Below are positions 25,104 through 33,629 of a stretch of 64,000 nucleotides of DNA, in pieces (the first letter of the stretch is position 1; the number at the start of each line of letters is the position of its first letter). Source of the stretch: JAFGOG01 sp034429215. GTDB taxonomy: Bacteria > Chloroflexota > Anaerolineae > JAAYZQ01. The translations under genes were made by a program, and so were the position numbers. Under the pieces are notes generated by a model. It had not been told where the DNA came from. It did not search any database and worked only from the letters and a program-made list of their open reading frames with translations. Where the stretch lies: assembly GCA_034429215.1 (NCBI GenBank), contig DAOUGI010000040.1, forward strand, positions 1-64,000, read 5' to 3'.

Positions 25104-27347
25104 GCGTTGCCCCAAGCCCGGCCCCAGCCCGTCGTGCACGGCCAGGTTATACTCATTCTCAGCCACAAGCTGGCCGGACCGCTCCAAGCGGCAGACCAGC
25201 CGCCAGCCGTCTCCTTCGGGCAGCGTCCACTCGAAGCGGCCAACGATCTCGGCGGAATCAGCTGCCACCTCCAGTCTGTGGATGAACTGGTTTGCCGGTT
25301 GTCCGGCGTGATCCAGCAGGGTCACCTCCAGATGGCAGTCGGGGAGAGGGCTTTGCTCATCGTTGACGATCCACACTTCGGCGCTGAATGTATCGCCGGC
25401 GTGGTAGCATCCCAGCCTATAGTCCACGCTGATCAGCACCGGGTTGAATACCCGCCTGACCAGGTCGTAAGCCGGTTTGAGCTCCCGGCAATAGCCAATG
25501 AGCGCCCACGAGATTGCCGGCCACGGCTCGTTTAGCTGCCATACCAGAGTCCCGCCGCACCCTTTGGCCTTGCTCCGGCGGTAGTGCTCGATGGCGATCT
25601 GCAGCCCGTAGGCCTGGGCCTGCTGGCTGGCCTGGACGAATTCATCGATGCTCACCTCCCGCACTTGGCGCGTGCCGAGAAAGGGCCGGGCGTAGCGTCG
25701 CAGTTTCTTCAGGCCGGCGTTGTGGTAGCTCCACGACGCTCCAGGCGGCCATAGCTCCCCTTCCGGTATGAAGCGGCGCAGCGCCTCCACTGAGGGTGGA
25801 GCTTGCAGCCCGAACTCGCTGGCAAAGCGGGCTGTGTCGCGGCGGTAGGCGGCCGGTGCTGCATAACCGTGCCACACCTGCCAGTTATGGCTGTCGCCGC
25901 CGGATGGCGAGGCAGGCAGGAAGGGGCGGGTAGCGTCGCCGGCTGCGACACGCTGCAGCGCCTCGACCAACGGCGCGTTACGCCTGGGGCTGAATTCGTT
26001 TCCGCCGCACCACACCACCACGCTGGGATGGTTTTGCAGATCGCGGACGATGGCCTGTGTCTCGGCTTCTGCCAGGTCCAGGTACTCTGGTGAGCGTGGA
26101 TAGCGTGTCAAAAAAGCACATGCCACCGGGAACTCTTGCCAGATCAGGATGCCCAGCCGGTCGCACAGATCGTAGAAGGCGCGCTTTTCACGCAGCCCAC
26201 CGCCCCACACCCGGAGCATGTTCATGTTGGCCTTGCGGGCCAACGTCAAGAGATCGCGATAGTCGGCCTCGGTGACGCGGCCAGGCAGGAGGTCGGCAGG
26301 CACCCAGTTGGCCCCCCGCGCGTAGACACGATGGCCGTTGATGCGCACCGCCCAGCCATCCATCTCCACCTGGCGCAGTCCGATCAATTCCTCGCAGCAA
26401 TCCAATACCTGATCGCCGTCCAACACCTCGACGGTCAGCCGATACAGGTCCGGGTGGCCATGATCCCACGGCCACCACAACCGCGGCCGGGCTATCGCCA
26501 TCTCGACGCAGTAGCGATCGATTCCCGGCGTTAATTCCACCGTACGCCCGCTGGTCAGCGGCTCGCCAGCAGCCGCCTCGCTCGACAGGTTGCACCGGAT
26601 CTGCGCCCGGTGCGGCAGGCGGGCGTCGATCTCTACCTCCACCTCCAGCCTAACCCCGTCACCGCCGAACGACGGCCTGGCGGTGACTTTTCGGATAAAG
26701 ATGCCGTCGCTGACGATCAGGTTCACGTCGTCCCACAGTCCCATCGTTCGCAAAGGGGGGCAAAAGTCCCAACCAAAGCCCATCTGGCATTTGAGCGTGT
26801 CACGCCGGTCGGGGAAGCGGCCCAATGCTGTGAGGGTCGATGCTTCCACGCGGTTGAGGACTTGATCCCAAGGGCTGCTGCGGCCGCGGGGCAGCCACCG
26901 CGATCCGGTGATGCGCACCGCTAGGCGGCTCTTACCTGTCAGCAAGTCGGTGATGTCATAGATCTGCGGCGAAAACATCCCCTCGTGCCGGCCCAAGTGC
27001 TGGCCGTTGAGGAATAGATCTGAGACATAATCCGCACCGTGCAGGATCAGGTGGACCCGCCTGGAATCAGGGCTGTTTTCTGTTGCATGCGCCAGGCTTA
27101 GATCGCGGACCAGCCACCAGCAATGATCGTCGGGCCATTGGGCCATTTCGTTCTGCCGACCCACAGTCAGATCGGGCAGACGCCCGGCGCGGAGCAGGTC
27201 GGCCTGGACGTTGCCGGGCACCGTAGCCGGCAGCCATTCGCCTATCTGGCCCAACTCATCCCAGGCCGCATGTCCCGGGTCAGCGTCGGGTGGTGCCTGG
27301 CCCAATCGCCAGTCGGCGCCGTTCAGCGTCATAGCCCGTCGACTCAC
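25065..27347 (-). CDS. Glycoside hydrolase family 2, beta-mannosidase-like
   Basis: The 760-residue enzyme starts at 27347 (MSRRAMTLNGADWRLG) or at the internal Met6. It has the GH2 order: sugar-binding jelly roll (about 1-200; WWLVRDLSL, LHGADYVSDLFLNGQHLGRH), immunoglobulin-like domain (about 215-325) and a TIM barrel (about 335-640). The acid/base is Glu451 (VVWCGGNEFSP) and the nucleophile is Glu511 (FASEFGLQ). WGGGLREKRAFYDLCDRLGILIWQEF is typical of beta-mannosidases. It should release terminal beta-mannose from oligosaccharides in the cytoplasm; no signal peptide is seen. No sugar transporter is adjacent. It converges with the membrane protein gene over 39 nt. Confidence 0.85.
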   Translation of the reverse strand: MSRRAMTLNGADWRLGQAPPDADPGHAAWDELGQIGEWLPATVPGNVQADLLRAGRLPDLTVGRQNEMAQWPDDHCWWLVRDLSLAHATENSPDSRRVHLILHGADYVSDLFLNGQHLGRHEGMFSPQIYDITDLLTGKSRLAVRITGSRWLPRGRSSPWDQVLNRVEASTLTALGRFPDRRDTLKCQMGFGWDFCPPLRTMGLWDDVNLIVSDGIFIRKVTARPSFGGDGVRLEVEVEIDARLPHRAQIRCNLSSEAAAGEPLTSGRTVELTPGIDRYCVEMAIARPRLWWPWDHGHPDLYRLTVEVLDGDQVLDCCEELIGLRQVEMDGWAVRINGHRVYARGANWVPADLLPGRVTEADYRDLLTLARKANMNMLRVWGGGLREKRAFYDLCDRLGILIWQEFPVACAFLTRYPRSPEYLDLAEAETQAIVRDLQNHPSVVVWCGGNEFSPRRNAPLVEALQRVAAGDATRPFLPASPSGGDSHNWQVWHGYAAPAAYRRDTARFASEFGLQAPPSVEALRRFIPEGELWPPGASWSYHNAGLKKLRRYARPFLGTRQVREVSIDEFVQASQQAQAYGLQIAIEHYRRSKAKGCGGTLVWQLNEPWPAISWALIGYCRELKPAYDLVRRVFNPVLISVDYRLGCYHAGDTFSAEVWIVNDEQSPLPDCHLEVTLLDHAGQPANQFIHRLEVAADSAEIVGRFEWTLPEGDGWRLVCRLERSGQLVAENEYNLAVHDGLGPGLGQRLWQWLTRLFMPG

Positions 27348-27437
27348 CAGCCCTCCATCGCCAGCAGCAGTTTGTCCTGAAGCTCGGCAGACTCTTGCAG
27401 GCAGCGATTAACCTGCGTTCACCTGCATTCTAAAGCA

Positions 27438-27657
27438 AAGCCACCGGATATGGATCCGGTGGCTGCTGGACGAGGGCCCCGCTGTGCCGTGTGCCTTGTT
27501 GGTTTTGAACCTGCGTATGCAGGTGGGGATCCAGCCATCGGTTATTGCCTTGCCTTCGAAAGGCTATCGCATCCCCTCTGGATACCCGATCCCCCTTATT
27601 CGAGTGTTGGCTCAAACCTCTCTACGGGCATCACGCACACAGCAGGGTTCCGCCAAT
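27438..27657 (-). ncRNA. ssrS: 6S-like regulatory RNA (including its terminator)
   Basis: The 424-nt gap between the GH2 gene and aspS has no convincing gene. On the minus strand a promoter (27690-27662) leads to a roughly 220-nt transcript. It folds by eye as a rod with a closing stem CCCUGCUGUG/CACAGCGGG extended by UGCC/GGCA, then GGUUUGAGCC/GGUUCAAAACC. A large asymmetric bubble follows, whose 3' side holds the small hairpin ACCUGC-AUAC-GCAGGU. The apical stem carries CCAG/CUGG and the terminal GCCUU-UCG-AAGGC. This closing stem, central bubble and apical stem, with a small 3' bubble hairpin, is the 6S plan; 6S imitates an open promoter and binds RNA polymerase. A hairpin with UUGCUUU ends the transcript. 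The call rests on structure, not on a covariance search. Confidence 0.62.
27439..27464 (-). terminator. Rho-independent terminator of the 6S-like RNA
   Basis: AGCCACCGGAT (27464-27454 on the minus strand) and ATCCGGTGGCT (27449-27439) form a perfect 11-bp stem with a 4-base loop, followed on the minus strand by TTGCTTTA. The T-rich side points to minus-strand termination. Confidence 0.75.
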
Positions 27658-27661
27658 CACT

Positions 27662-27690
27662 ATAATACCACAAGACGCCCAAAATGGCAA
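27662..27690 (-). promoter_or_regulatory. Sigma-70-like promoter of the 6S-like RNA
   Basis: TTGCCA (27690-27685) and TATTAT (27667-27662) are 17 bp apart on the minus strand, well placed for a transcript starting near 27656. Confidence 0.7.
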
Positions 27691-27771
27691 GTTTTCTCAA
27701 GACCTGTTTGGCGGCGTTTGTTCGACGATTGCCCTACGGTACGCAGCTTTCAGCAATCATTAGCCAGCTCG

Positions 27772-29538
27772 CTAATCCGCCAGGCGGATGTGCAGCTCCT
27801 TGAGCTGCTGGTCGGTGACCGGCGACGGTGCCCCGGTCATTGGGTCGGAAGCGGTCTGGCTCTTGGGGAAGGTCATCACCTCCCGGATATTGGGCTCGCC
27901 GGCCAGCAGCATCGTCAGACGGTCGATGCCGGGGGCAATGCCACCATGCGGCGGCGTGCCATACTCGAATGCTTCCAGCATGTGGCCGAACTGCTGCTTG
28001 GCTGCCTCGACGTCCAGCCCGATCAGCTTGAACACCTTTTCCTGGATCTCACGACGGTGGATGCGGATGCTCCCTCCGCCGATTTCATAGTCGTTGCACA
28101 CCAGGTCGTATTGCTGGCCCCGAGCCGCGCCGGGGTCGGTGTCGAGCAGGCAAAGATCCTCGGGCATCGGCGATGTGAACAGGTGATGGCTGGGATCCCA
28201 GCGGCGCTCCTCTTCGTTCCACTGAAAGAGCGGAAAATCGATTACCCAGGCAAAGGCCAGGACGTTGTCGTCACGCAGCCCCAACCGATTGCCCAACTCG
28301 ACGCGCAGGCGCCCCAGGGACTCTGCCACGACGGCCGGCCGGTCGGCGACGAACAGAAGCAGGTCGCCTGGCTGCCCTGTCAGACGGGTGACGATGGCCT
28401 CCACCGTCTCTCCGCTCAAGTACTTGGCGAATGAGGAGCGATAGCCATCCGGCTGCACGGCCAACCAGGCCAACCCCTTGGCCCCATAGCCCTTGACAAA
28501 CTCTGTCAGTTCGTCCAGCTCCTTGCGGCTATAGCCGGCTAACCCCTCGGCCCGCAGGCCTTTCACCTGGCCGCCCGCCTCCACGGCGTTGCGGAACACC
28601 GAAAAGTCACTGTGGGCTACCAAGTCGCTGATGTCGGCCAGCTCCATGCCAAAGCGGAGGTCAGGGCTGTCCTTGCCAAAGCGTCTCACCGCCTCGTGGT
28701 AGGTCAGGCGAGGGAACGGCTTGAACAGCAGCTTCTTGTCGCTGACCGTTTCGACCAACTGGATGATCATCGGCTCGATGAGCTGCAAGATGTCCTCGCG
28801 CTCGACAAAGCTCATTTCCAGGTCGAGCTGGGTAAACTCGGGCTGGCGGTCGGCGCGCTGGTCCTCGTCTCGGAAACAGCGGGCGATCTGAAAGTAGCGC
28901 TCAAAGCCGGCGACCATGATCATCTGCTTGAGCTGCTGCGGCGACTGAGGCAGGGCGTAAAAGTTGCCGGGGTGTACGCGGCTGGGCACCAAATAGTCGC
29001 GTGCCCCTTCTGGTGTGCTCTTGGTCAAAATCGGTGTCTCGATCTCGACAAACCCTCGCTCTGACAAATAGTCGCGGATGAACTTGACGGTGTGATGGCG
29101 TAGGATCACGTTGCGCTGCATGCGCTGCCGGCGCAGGTCCAGGTATCGGTACTTTAACCGCAGCCCCTCCGCCTCACCGGCCTCGTGGTCGATGTAGAAG
29201 GGGGGTGTCTTGGATGGGTTGAGGATGGTCAAGGCGTCGGCAACCACCTCCACCTCGCCGGTGGACATCTCTGGGTTCTCCAGGCCCGGTGGGCGGCGCT
29301 GCACCTTGCCCTGTACCTGGATTACCCACTCGTTGCGTACCTGCTCGGCGACGGCGAATGCGTCGGCCGCCGTATCCTGCCTGAAGGTCACCTGGACAAT
29401 GCCAGACCGATCGCGCAGGTCGACAAAGAGCACGCCGCCGTGGGTCCGGTAGCGATGGACCCAGCCGGCCAGAGTGACCGCATGCGTCTGCCCGGCGTGT
29501 GTGGCGCGCAGGTCGCCGCAATTGTGAGTTTTGAGCAT
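27772..29538 (-). CDS. aspS: Aspartyl-tRNA synthetase (bacterial type)
   Basis: The start at 29538 (MLKTHNCGDLRATHAG) is preferred; an upstream extension lies over the promoter. The 588 residues match the bacterial type. An N-terminal OB-fold anticodon-binding domain (VTLAGWVHRYRTHGGVLFVDLRDRSG) leads into the class II catalytic core (motif 2 FERYFQIARCFRDEDQRADRQPEFTQ in two parts, motif 3 GIAPGIDRLTMLLAG). The bacterial GAD insertion lies in between (about 290-410). It charges tRNA-Asp. Whether it also charges tRNA-Asn cannot be judged here. A promoter precedes it (29596-29568). It is followed downstream by the 6S-like RNA on the same strand. Confidence 0.95.
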   Translation of the reverse strand: MLKTHNCGDLRATHAGQTHAVTLAGWVHRYRTHGGVLFVDLRDRSGIVQVTFRQDTAADAFAVAEQVRNEWVIQVQGKVQRRPPGLENPEMSTGEVEVVADALTILNPSKTPPFYIDHEAGEAEGLRLKYRYLDLRRQRMQRNVILRHHTVKFIRDYLSERGFVEIETPILTKSTPEGARDYLVPSRVHPGNFYALPQSPQQLKQMIMVAGFERYFQIARCFRDEDQRADRQPEFTQLDLEMSFVEREDILQLIEPMIIQLVETVSDKKLLFKPFPRLTYHEAVRRFGKDSPDLRFGMELADISDLVAHSDFSVFRNAVEAGGQVKGLRAEGLAGYSRKELDELTEFVKGYGAKGLAWLAVQPDGYRSSFAKYLSGETVEAIVTRLTGQPGDLLLFVADRPAVVAESLGRLRVELGNRLGLRDDNVLAFAWVIDFPLFQWNEEERRWDPSHHLFTSPMPEDLCLLDTDPGAARGQQYDLVCNDYEIGGGSIRIHRREIQEKVFKLIGLDVEAAKQQFGHMLEAFEYGTPPHGGIAPGIDRLTMLLAGEPNIREVMTFPKSQTASDPMTGAPSPVTDQQLKELHIRLAD

Positions 29539-29567
29539 GGTTACCCCCAGTCGCCAGAATGGGGGCA

Positions 29568-29596
29568 ATAATACACCGAGGGGACGAAAATGTCAA
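29568..29596 (-). promoter_or_regulatory. Sigma-70-like promoter of aspS
   Basis: A consensus TTGACA (29596-29591) and TATTAT (29573-29568) are 17 bp apart on the minus strand, about 30 nt before the chosen aspS start. Confidence 0.75.
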
Positions 29597-29612
29597 GATG
29601 CGTGGTGGACGG

Positions 29613-30440
29613 TCATCCCCCCATCCACCAACGCGTGATCTCGGGGCCAAAGAAGAGCATGGCCATCGTCCCGGCAACCAGGAAAGGGCCGTAGGGGATG
29701 GGGGTAAAGAGCGAATAGCGGCGTTTGATGATGGCCCGGAAGAACCAGTACAGGAACCCGCCCACGCCGCCCAGCAGTATGCCCAGGAAGAGAGCCAGCA
29801 GAACACCGGGAAAGCCGAGAATGAGGCCCATAAACCCGCCCAGCCGCACGTCGCCATAGCCAAAGGCGACGGCGTTGACCGGTTTGCCTCTGGCCTTGCC
29901 CATCACCTTGACAAACAGCTCGCCGAATTTATAAACCACATATAGGATGCCGAAACCCAACACCCAGCCGATGAGGGCCAGCCGCCAGAAGTAGGAAGGC
30001 TCCGGACGGATCAAGCTGCCTGCCAAGGCCAGCGCCCAGGCCGGAAAGATTACCACGTTCAAGATCAGCCGGTGTTCCAGGTCGATAACCACGACCAGGA
30101 TCAAGATAGCCGAGTAGACGCTGTAAAGCAGCAGGTAAACTGACAGGCCATATTGATGCCAGATAAAGGCGAACAGCAGCGCTGTCGCCAGTTCTGTGAT
30201 CGGATGGCGCCAGGAGATAGGAGCGCCGCACTGCTGGCAGTTGGGCTTAAAGGCCAGGTAGGCGACGGTGCTGATCCATGCCCACGGCGGGCGGGATTGG
30301 CTGCAATAAGGGCAGCACGGCGTGCCGCTCAGGCGTCGCTGGCGGGGGAGCTGGTCGGCACACAGGTTAATGAACGCTCCGACGAGCAGCCCGAGTAAGG
30401 CATAAAGGAGGATCATCGGCAAATTATCCCTCTCAGACAT
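29613..30440 (-). CDS. Prepilin peptidase (A24 family)
   Basis: The 275-residue membrane enzyme has the N-terminal methyltransferase-type zinc motif with two CxxC pairs (CPYCSQ, CQQCGA) and the two catalytic aspartates of TFPP peptidases (IDLEHRLI and GYGDVRLGG). About seven to eight hydrophobic helices follow the known order. It cleaves the leader of type IV prepilins or pseudopilins at the cytoplasmic face and usually N-methylates them. No pilin or secretion genes are in the window, so its substrates are encoded elsewhere. It lies 24 nt downstream of a small TPR gene on the same strand. Confidence 0.9.
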   Translation of the reverse strand: MSERDNLPMILLYALLGLLVGAFINLCADQLPRQRRLSGTPCCPYCSQSRPPWAWISTVAYLAFKPNCQQCGAPISWRHPITELATALLFAFIWHQYGLSVYLLLYSVYSAILILVVVIDLEHRLILNVVIFPAWALALAGSLIRPEPSYFWRLALIGWVLGFGILYVVYKFGELFVKVMGKARGKPVNAVAFGYGDVRLGGFMGLILGFPGVLLALFLGILLGGVGGFLYWFFRAIIKRRYSLFTPIPYGPFLVAGTMAMLFFGPEITRWWMGG

Positions 30441-30464
30441 CGTAGGTCTTAGGACTTTCGATGT

Positions 30465-30908
30465 CTATCCAATCTCCCAGCCCGGCTCGTCGCGCAGCTC
30501 GGCTAGTTGGCGACTTGCTGCTTCCAGCCAATACCGGTCTCGGCCTCTAGTCAGGTATTGCTCCAGATCGGCGACGGCCTGGTCGGGTTGATTGTGGAGC
30601 TTGTAGGCCAGGCCACGGTTGAAATAGGCCTCAACCCGGTCCGGGTCAATCTCTATGACCCGCGTCAAGTCCTGGATGGCCCGGTAGTAGTTGCCGATCT
30701 CACGCCAGTAGAGCACACCACGGCAGTAGTACGGCTCGGCATAGATTGGATCCAGGACAATTGCTCGGGTATAGTCTTCTACGGCGGCCCAGTACTCCTT
30801 TAGGTCGCCATACTTGTTGCCCAAGTGTCTGTGGGTATCGCCCTGTATGCGGTAAACCCTAGACCGGACCCAATCCCAGGCGTCCTTGATGGTACGCTTG
30901 AGTCTCAA
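30465..30908 (-). CDS. Small TPR protein
   Basis: This 147-residue soluble protein is built from three or four TPR units: YWAAVEDYTRAIVLDPIYAEPYYCRG, YYRAIQDLTRVIEIDPDRVEAYFNRG in parts, and PDQAVADLEQYL. The consensus positions (Trp/Leu-Gly-Tyr-Ala-Phe-Ala-Pro pattern) are easy to see. It should act as a protein-binding scaffold. Its position between a zinc-ribbon membrane protein gene and the prepilin peptidase gene, with gaps of 15 and 24 nt, suggests one transcript, but no functional link to pili can be shown. Confidence 0.8.
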   Translation of the reverse strand: MRLKRTIKDAWDWVRSRVYRIQGDTHRHLGNKYGDLKEYWAAVEDYTRAIVLDPIYAEPYYCRGVLYWREIGNYYRAIQDLTRVIEIDPDRVEAYFNRGLAYKLHNQPDQAVADLEQYLTRGRDRYWLEAASRQLAELRDEPGWEIG

Positions 30909-30923
30909 GAGTCACCGCCCCAT

Positions 30924-31454
30924 CTATGCCCCTCTGAAACGCTTGACGCGTAGGCCACGCCAGCGACAGTCGGGGGCCTCGCATTGGTAACGACGGACCG
31001 GAATATACAGGTCCAGCAGGCGGTCGTGCCAATGCCGATGGATACGATGCACCTCACTTCCGCAGCGAGGGCACCTCAGCATCGTATAACGGGGCTGGGT
31101 CATGAACCTACGCCGGGCGCGCCACAGTATCAGGGAGAGGGCCATGAGGAGCAGGCAATAGGCCAACAAGTCGGAAACGCTGGTGTGCTGCGCTCGGTTG
31201 GCCACGGCATGAGCCAGGCCGGAAACCAAGCCTGCAATCCCATGCCATAAGGCCAGCAGCCATTTCCACAACGTCTGGCGGATGCTCATCCGCTCAACTA
31301 GCAAAAAGATGGCGAATGCGACAAGAATGCCGACCAGGATCTCGACCCACCAGTCCTGCCAGATACGCTGGACGGCGGAGCGAAATCGGTTCGTACTCCG
31401 CCGTCTTGATCTCTTGAGCTTGGGGTTGTTTGGGCTGGAAGTAGGCGTATCCAT
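30924..31454 (-). CDS. Membrane protein with C-terminal zinc ribbon
   Basis: The 176-residue protein has a basic N-terminus (KLKRSRRRSTNRFR), two membrane helices (about 36-55, VEILVGILVAFAIFLLVE, and about 92-112, LLAYCLLLMALSLILW) and a C-terminal ribbon with CPRCGS and, about 30 residues later, CEAPDC. The four cysteines probably bind zinc. The HRIHRHWHDR segment between them is His-rich. No known family is recognised. It leads the unit with the TPR protein and the prepilin peptidase and has its own promoter (31508-31481). Confidence 0.7.
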   Translation of the reverse strand: MDTPTSSPNNPKLKRSRRRSTNRFRSAVQRIWQDWWVEILVGILVAFAIFLLVERMSIRQTLWKWLLALWHGIAGLVSGLAHAVANRAQHTSVSDLLAYCLLLMALSLILWRARRRFMTQPRYTMLRCPRCGSEVHRIHRHWHDRLLDLYIPVRRYQCEAPDCRWRGLRVKRFRGA

Positions 31455-31480
31455 GGGCCTACAGGTTCATCGTGTCGCTT

Positions 31481-31508
31481 ATGATAGCATCATGCGATCA
31501 TACGTCAA
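31481..31508 (-). promoter_or_regulatory. Sigma-70-like promoter of the zinc-ribbon/TPR/prepilin-peptidase unit
   Basis: TTGACG (31508-31503) and TATCAT (31486-31481) are 16 bp apart on the minus strand, about 27 nt before the start at 31454. The -35 box lies inside the 3' end of the upstream M42 gene. Confidence 0.6.
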
Positions 31509-32490
31509 TCGGCTGGCCCAGGAAGGCCAGGAACAGTTTCACCGCATTCTCCACGTCGTCCAGGTCCACCATCTCCGATGGGGTGTGTATGTACCGGGTG
31601 GCGATCGACACGCAGCTGGCCGGCACACCGGAGCGGGTGAGCTGGATGGCCATCGCATCAGTGGTCCCCCCAGACAAGACCTCCATCTGGTAAGGGATGC
31701 CCTGTGATTCAGCGGCTTTGATGAGCAGGTCGTTGATCCCCGGATGGGACAGCATCCCGCCGTCCATCACCTTGATGCACGGACCGGCCCCCAGCTTCAT
31801 CGCCATTTTGCGTGCTTCGGGCGTGTCGCCAGAATCGGTAACATCCACAGCGATCCCCACCGCTGGATCGATGCCGTAGGAGCTGGTGCGCGCTCCGCGC
31901 AGGCCGACCTCTTCTTGTACCGAGAAAACAAAGTAAACGTCGTGGGGCGAGCCTTTCAGCTTGTGCAGCACTTCGAGGAGCACGGCACAGCCGATCCGGT
32001 CGTCCATGGCCTTGGCCACCAGCCGCCGGCCGAGGTCGGCAAAGGGCCGTTGAAAGCTGGCAGCCTGCCCAAGGCGACCTTTGGCCTCGTCACGGCTGGT
32101 AGCGCCGACGTCGATGTATAGCTTGGTCAGCTCCGGGTCTTTTTTCAGCTCGGCCCATTTTTCGGGCGAGATGACGCCGGTTGCGCCGTCGGCAAACTGC
32201 ACCCGGCTGCCGGCCAGGGTCATCACATTCACCCCCCCGATCGGCTGGGTGCGCAGGAACCCTTTCTCGTCGACATAACTAATGATCAGGCCGATCTCAT
32301 CCATGTGGGCCGACAGCATCACCCGCTTGCCGCCACCTGTACCTTTTTTGAGGGCGATCAGGTTCCCCAAAGGATCCACACGCACCTCATCGGGCAGGGA
32401 TCCCACCTCGGCGCGGATGATTTCCCGGATTTGTTCTTCATTCCCCGAAGGGCCGTAAGCTTCCGTCAGTTTCTTGATCAGCTTCTTCAC
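31498..32490 (-). CDS. M42-family metallo-aminopeptidase (copy 1)
   Basis: The 330-residue enzyme is a normal-length M42 (TET/CelM) aminopeptidase. Metal ligands and catalytic residues are visible: SAHMDEIGL, AMDDRIGCAV, the catalytic glutamates in VQEEVGLRGA, an Asp in VDVTDSGD, and the His in YIHTPSE. GGTDAMAIQLTRSGVP is the conserved C-terminal block. These enzymes form large tetrahedral dodecamers and remove N-terminal residues from peptides in the cytoplasm. Its start overlaps the stop of the neighbouring M42 gene by 4 nt, and the two are probably coupled and may co-assemble. Confidence 0.9.
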   Translation of the reverse strand: MKKLIKKLTEAYGPSGNEEQIREIIRAEVGSLPDEVRVDPLGNLIALKKGTGGGKRVMLSAHMDEIGLIISYVDEKGFLRTQPIGGVNVMTLAGSRVQFADGATGVISPEKWAELKKDPELTKLYIDVGATSRDEAKGRLGQAASFQRPFADLGRRLVAKAMDDRIGCAVLLEVLHKLKGSPHDVYFVFSVQEEVGLRGARTSSYGIDPAVGIAVDVTDSGDTPEARKMAMKLGAGPCIKVMDGGMLSHPGINDLLIKAAESQGIPYQMEVLSGGTTDAMAIQLTRSGVPASCVSIATRYIHTPSEMVDLDDVENAVKLFLAFLGQPIDV

Positions 32491-33509
32491 TCTATTCTCC
32501 TCAGGGCTGCCTTCATGAGGGCGACCGTATTGTCAAAATCGTTCAGGCTCAGTATACTCACCGGGTTGTGGATGTAACGGCATGGCACGGCTACAGTTGC
32601 CGACGGCACACCGGTTCTGGATAGATGGATGGCTCCGGCGTCGGTGCCGCCGACTCCGGGCTGCTTGAACTGATAGGGGATGCCGCCGGCCACTGCGGCA
32701 TCGACCAGCAGGCGGACCAGCCGCTTGTCGGCGATAAACGAGTGATCCATGATTGTGATCGCCGGCCCCTTACCCAGCTCGGTTGTTGGACTCGTATCCT
32801 TTTGCTTGGGCAGGTCATCACAAACGGTGCCTTCCAGGGCAAAGGCAAGATCTGGTGCGATCCGGTAGGCAGCCACCCGCGCTCCTCGCATCCCCACTTC
32901 CTCTTGAGCGCTGAACGACAGGTAAAGGTCCACGGCATAGGTGCCATCGGCCAGGGCCGCCGCGACGGCGCAGCCGGCGCGGTCGTCGAAGGCTTTGCCC
33001 TTTACCGTGCGCAGGCCGGCCTCGCTCAGGACCTCAAAGTGGGTATCGGGGGTGGCATAGTCGCCTAACTTGACCAGCTCCTTGGCCTCATCTTCGCTGC
33101 CGGCGCCGATGTCGATGGCCAATTGCTCGTACTTGATGACCCGCTCCAGCTCATCTTCGCCAGACAGGTGAATCGGCGGCGCCAGGATCACGCCCCGGAT
33201 CCGCTTTTCGCCGACGATCACCCGCTTAGCCAACAGCAATCGCTGGTCCAACCCGCCTACAGGCCGAAACCCCAGCAGGCCGCTCTTTTGGATGCTGATG
33301 ATCATCAACCCTACCTCGTCGGTGTGGGCGTCGATCATCACCTTGAGCCGCGGCTCGGGGCCGGTGCCCCGCTTGAATGCGATCAGGTTGCCCAGCGCAT
33401 CGGTGGATAGGTCGTCCACCTGGCCGCGCAGGTGGCGGGCCAGCACCCGGCGCACCTCATCTTCACAGCCCGGTGGTCCAAAAGCGTTTGACAGTTCTTC
33501 TAGCAGCAA
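32487..33509 (-). CDS. M42-family metallo-aminopeptidase (copy 2)
   Basis: The 340-residue paralogue keeps all metal and catalytic motifs: IDAHTDEVGL, AFDDRAGCAV, SAQEEVGMRGA and YIHNPVS. It differs from copy 1 at the last ligand block, having ALEGTVCDD where copy 1 has VDVTDSGD. That hints at a different substrate pocket or metal geometry. It is the upstream gene of the overlapping pair. A short dispersed repeat (33567-33610) occupies the gap to the third M42 gene. Confidence 0.9.
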   Translation of the reverse strand: MLLEELSNAFGPPGCEDEVRRVLARHLRGQVDDLSTDALGNLIAFKRGTGPEPRLKVMIDAHTDEVGLMIISIQKSGLLGFRPVGGLDQRLLLAKRVIVGEKRIRGVILAPPIHLSGEDELERVIKYEQLAIDIGAGSEDEAKELVKLGDYATPDTHFEVLSEAGLRTVKGKAFDDRAGCAVAAALADGTYAVDLYLSFSAQEEVGMRGARVAAYRIAPDLAFALEGTVCDDLPKQKDTSPTTELGKGPAITIMDHSFIADKRLVRLLVDAAVAGGIPYQFKQPGVGGTDAGAIHLSRTGVPSATVAVPCRYIHNPVSILSLNDFDNTVALMKAALRRIE

Positions 33510-33566
33510 AATCGCTCTCCTTTAAGCAAATGGGCCCACTCTACGCGCTCTGCGCTCTGGGGGACA

Positions 33567-33610
33567 GCCGCGAATCCCCCTGACGGGGATTCCTGTCGGC
33601 CATGCATGTC
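33567..33610. repeat. Dispersed about 42-bp repeat with inner hairpin (copy A)
   Basis: The stretch reads AGCCGCGAATCCCC, then TGACGGGGATTC, then TCGGCCATGCATGTC. A close copy lies at 61168-61209. GAATCCCC (33572-33579) and GGGGATTC (33585-33592) form an 8-bp hairpin. The two copies sit in unrelated intergenic gaps. Confidence 0.7.
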
Positions 33611-33629
33611 GCTTTGTTCGCAGATGCCC

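Noticed and set aside
27348..27771. Protein-coding frame or SRP RNA in the aspS downstream gap
   Set aside because: The frames here have no family character and run across the hairpins. The GGAA/GCAGCC-type SRP Alu/S-domain motif is absent, so a 6S-like RNA fits better.
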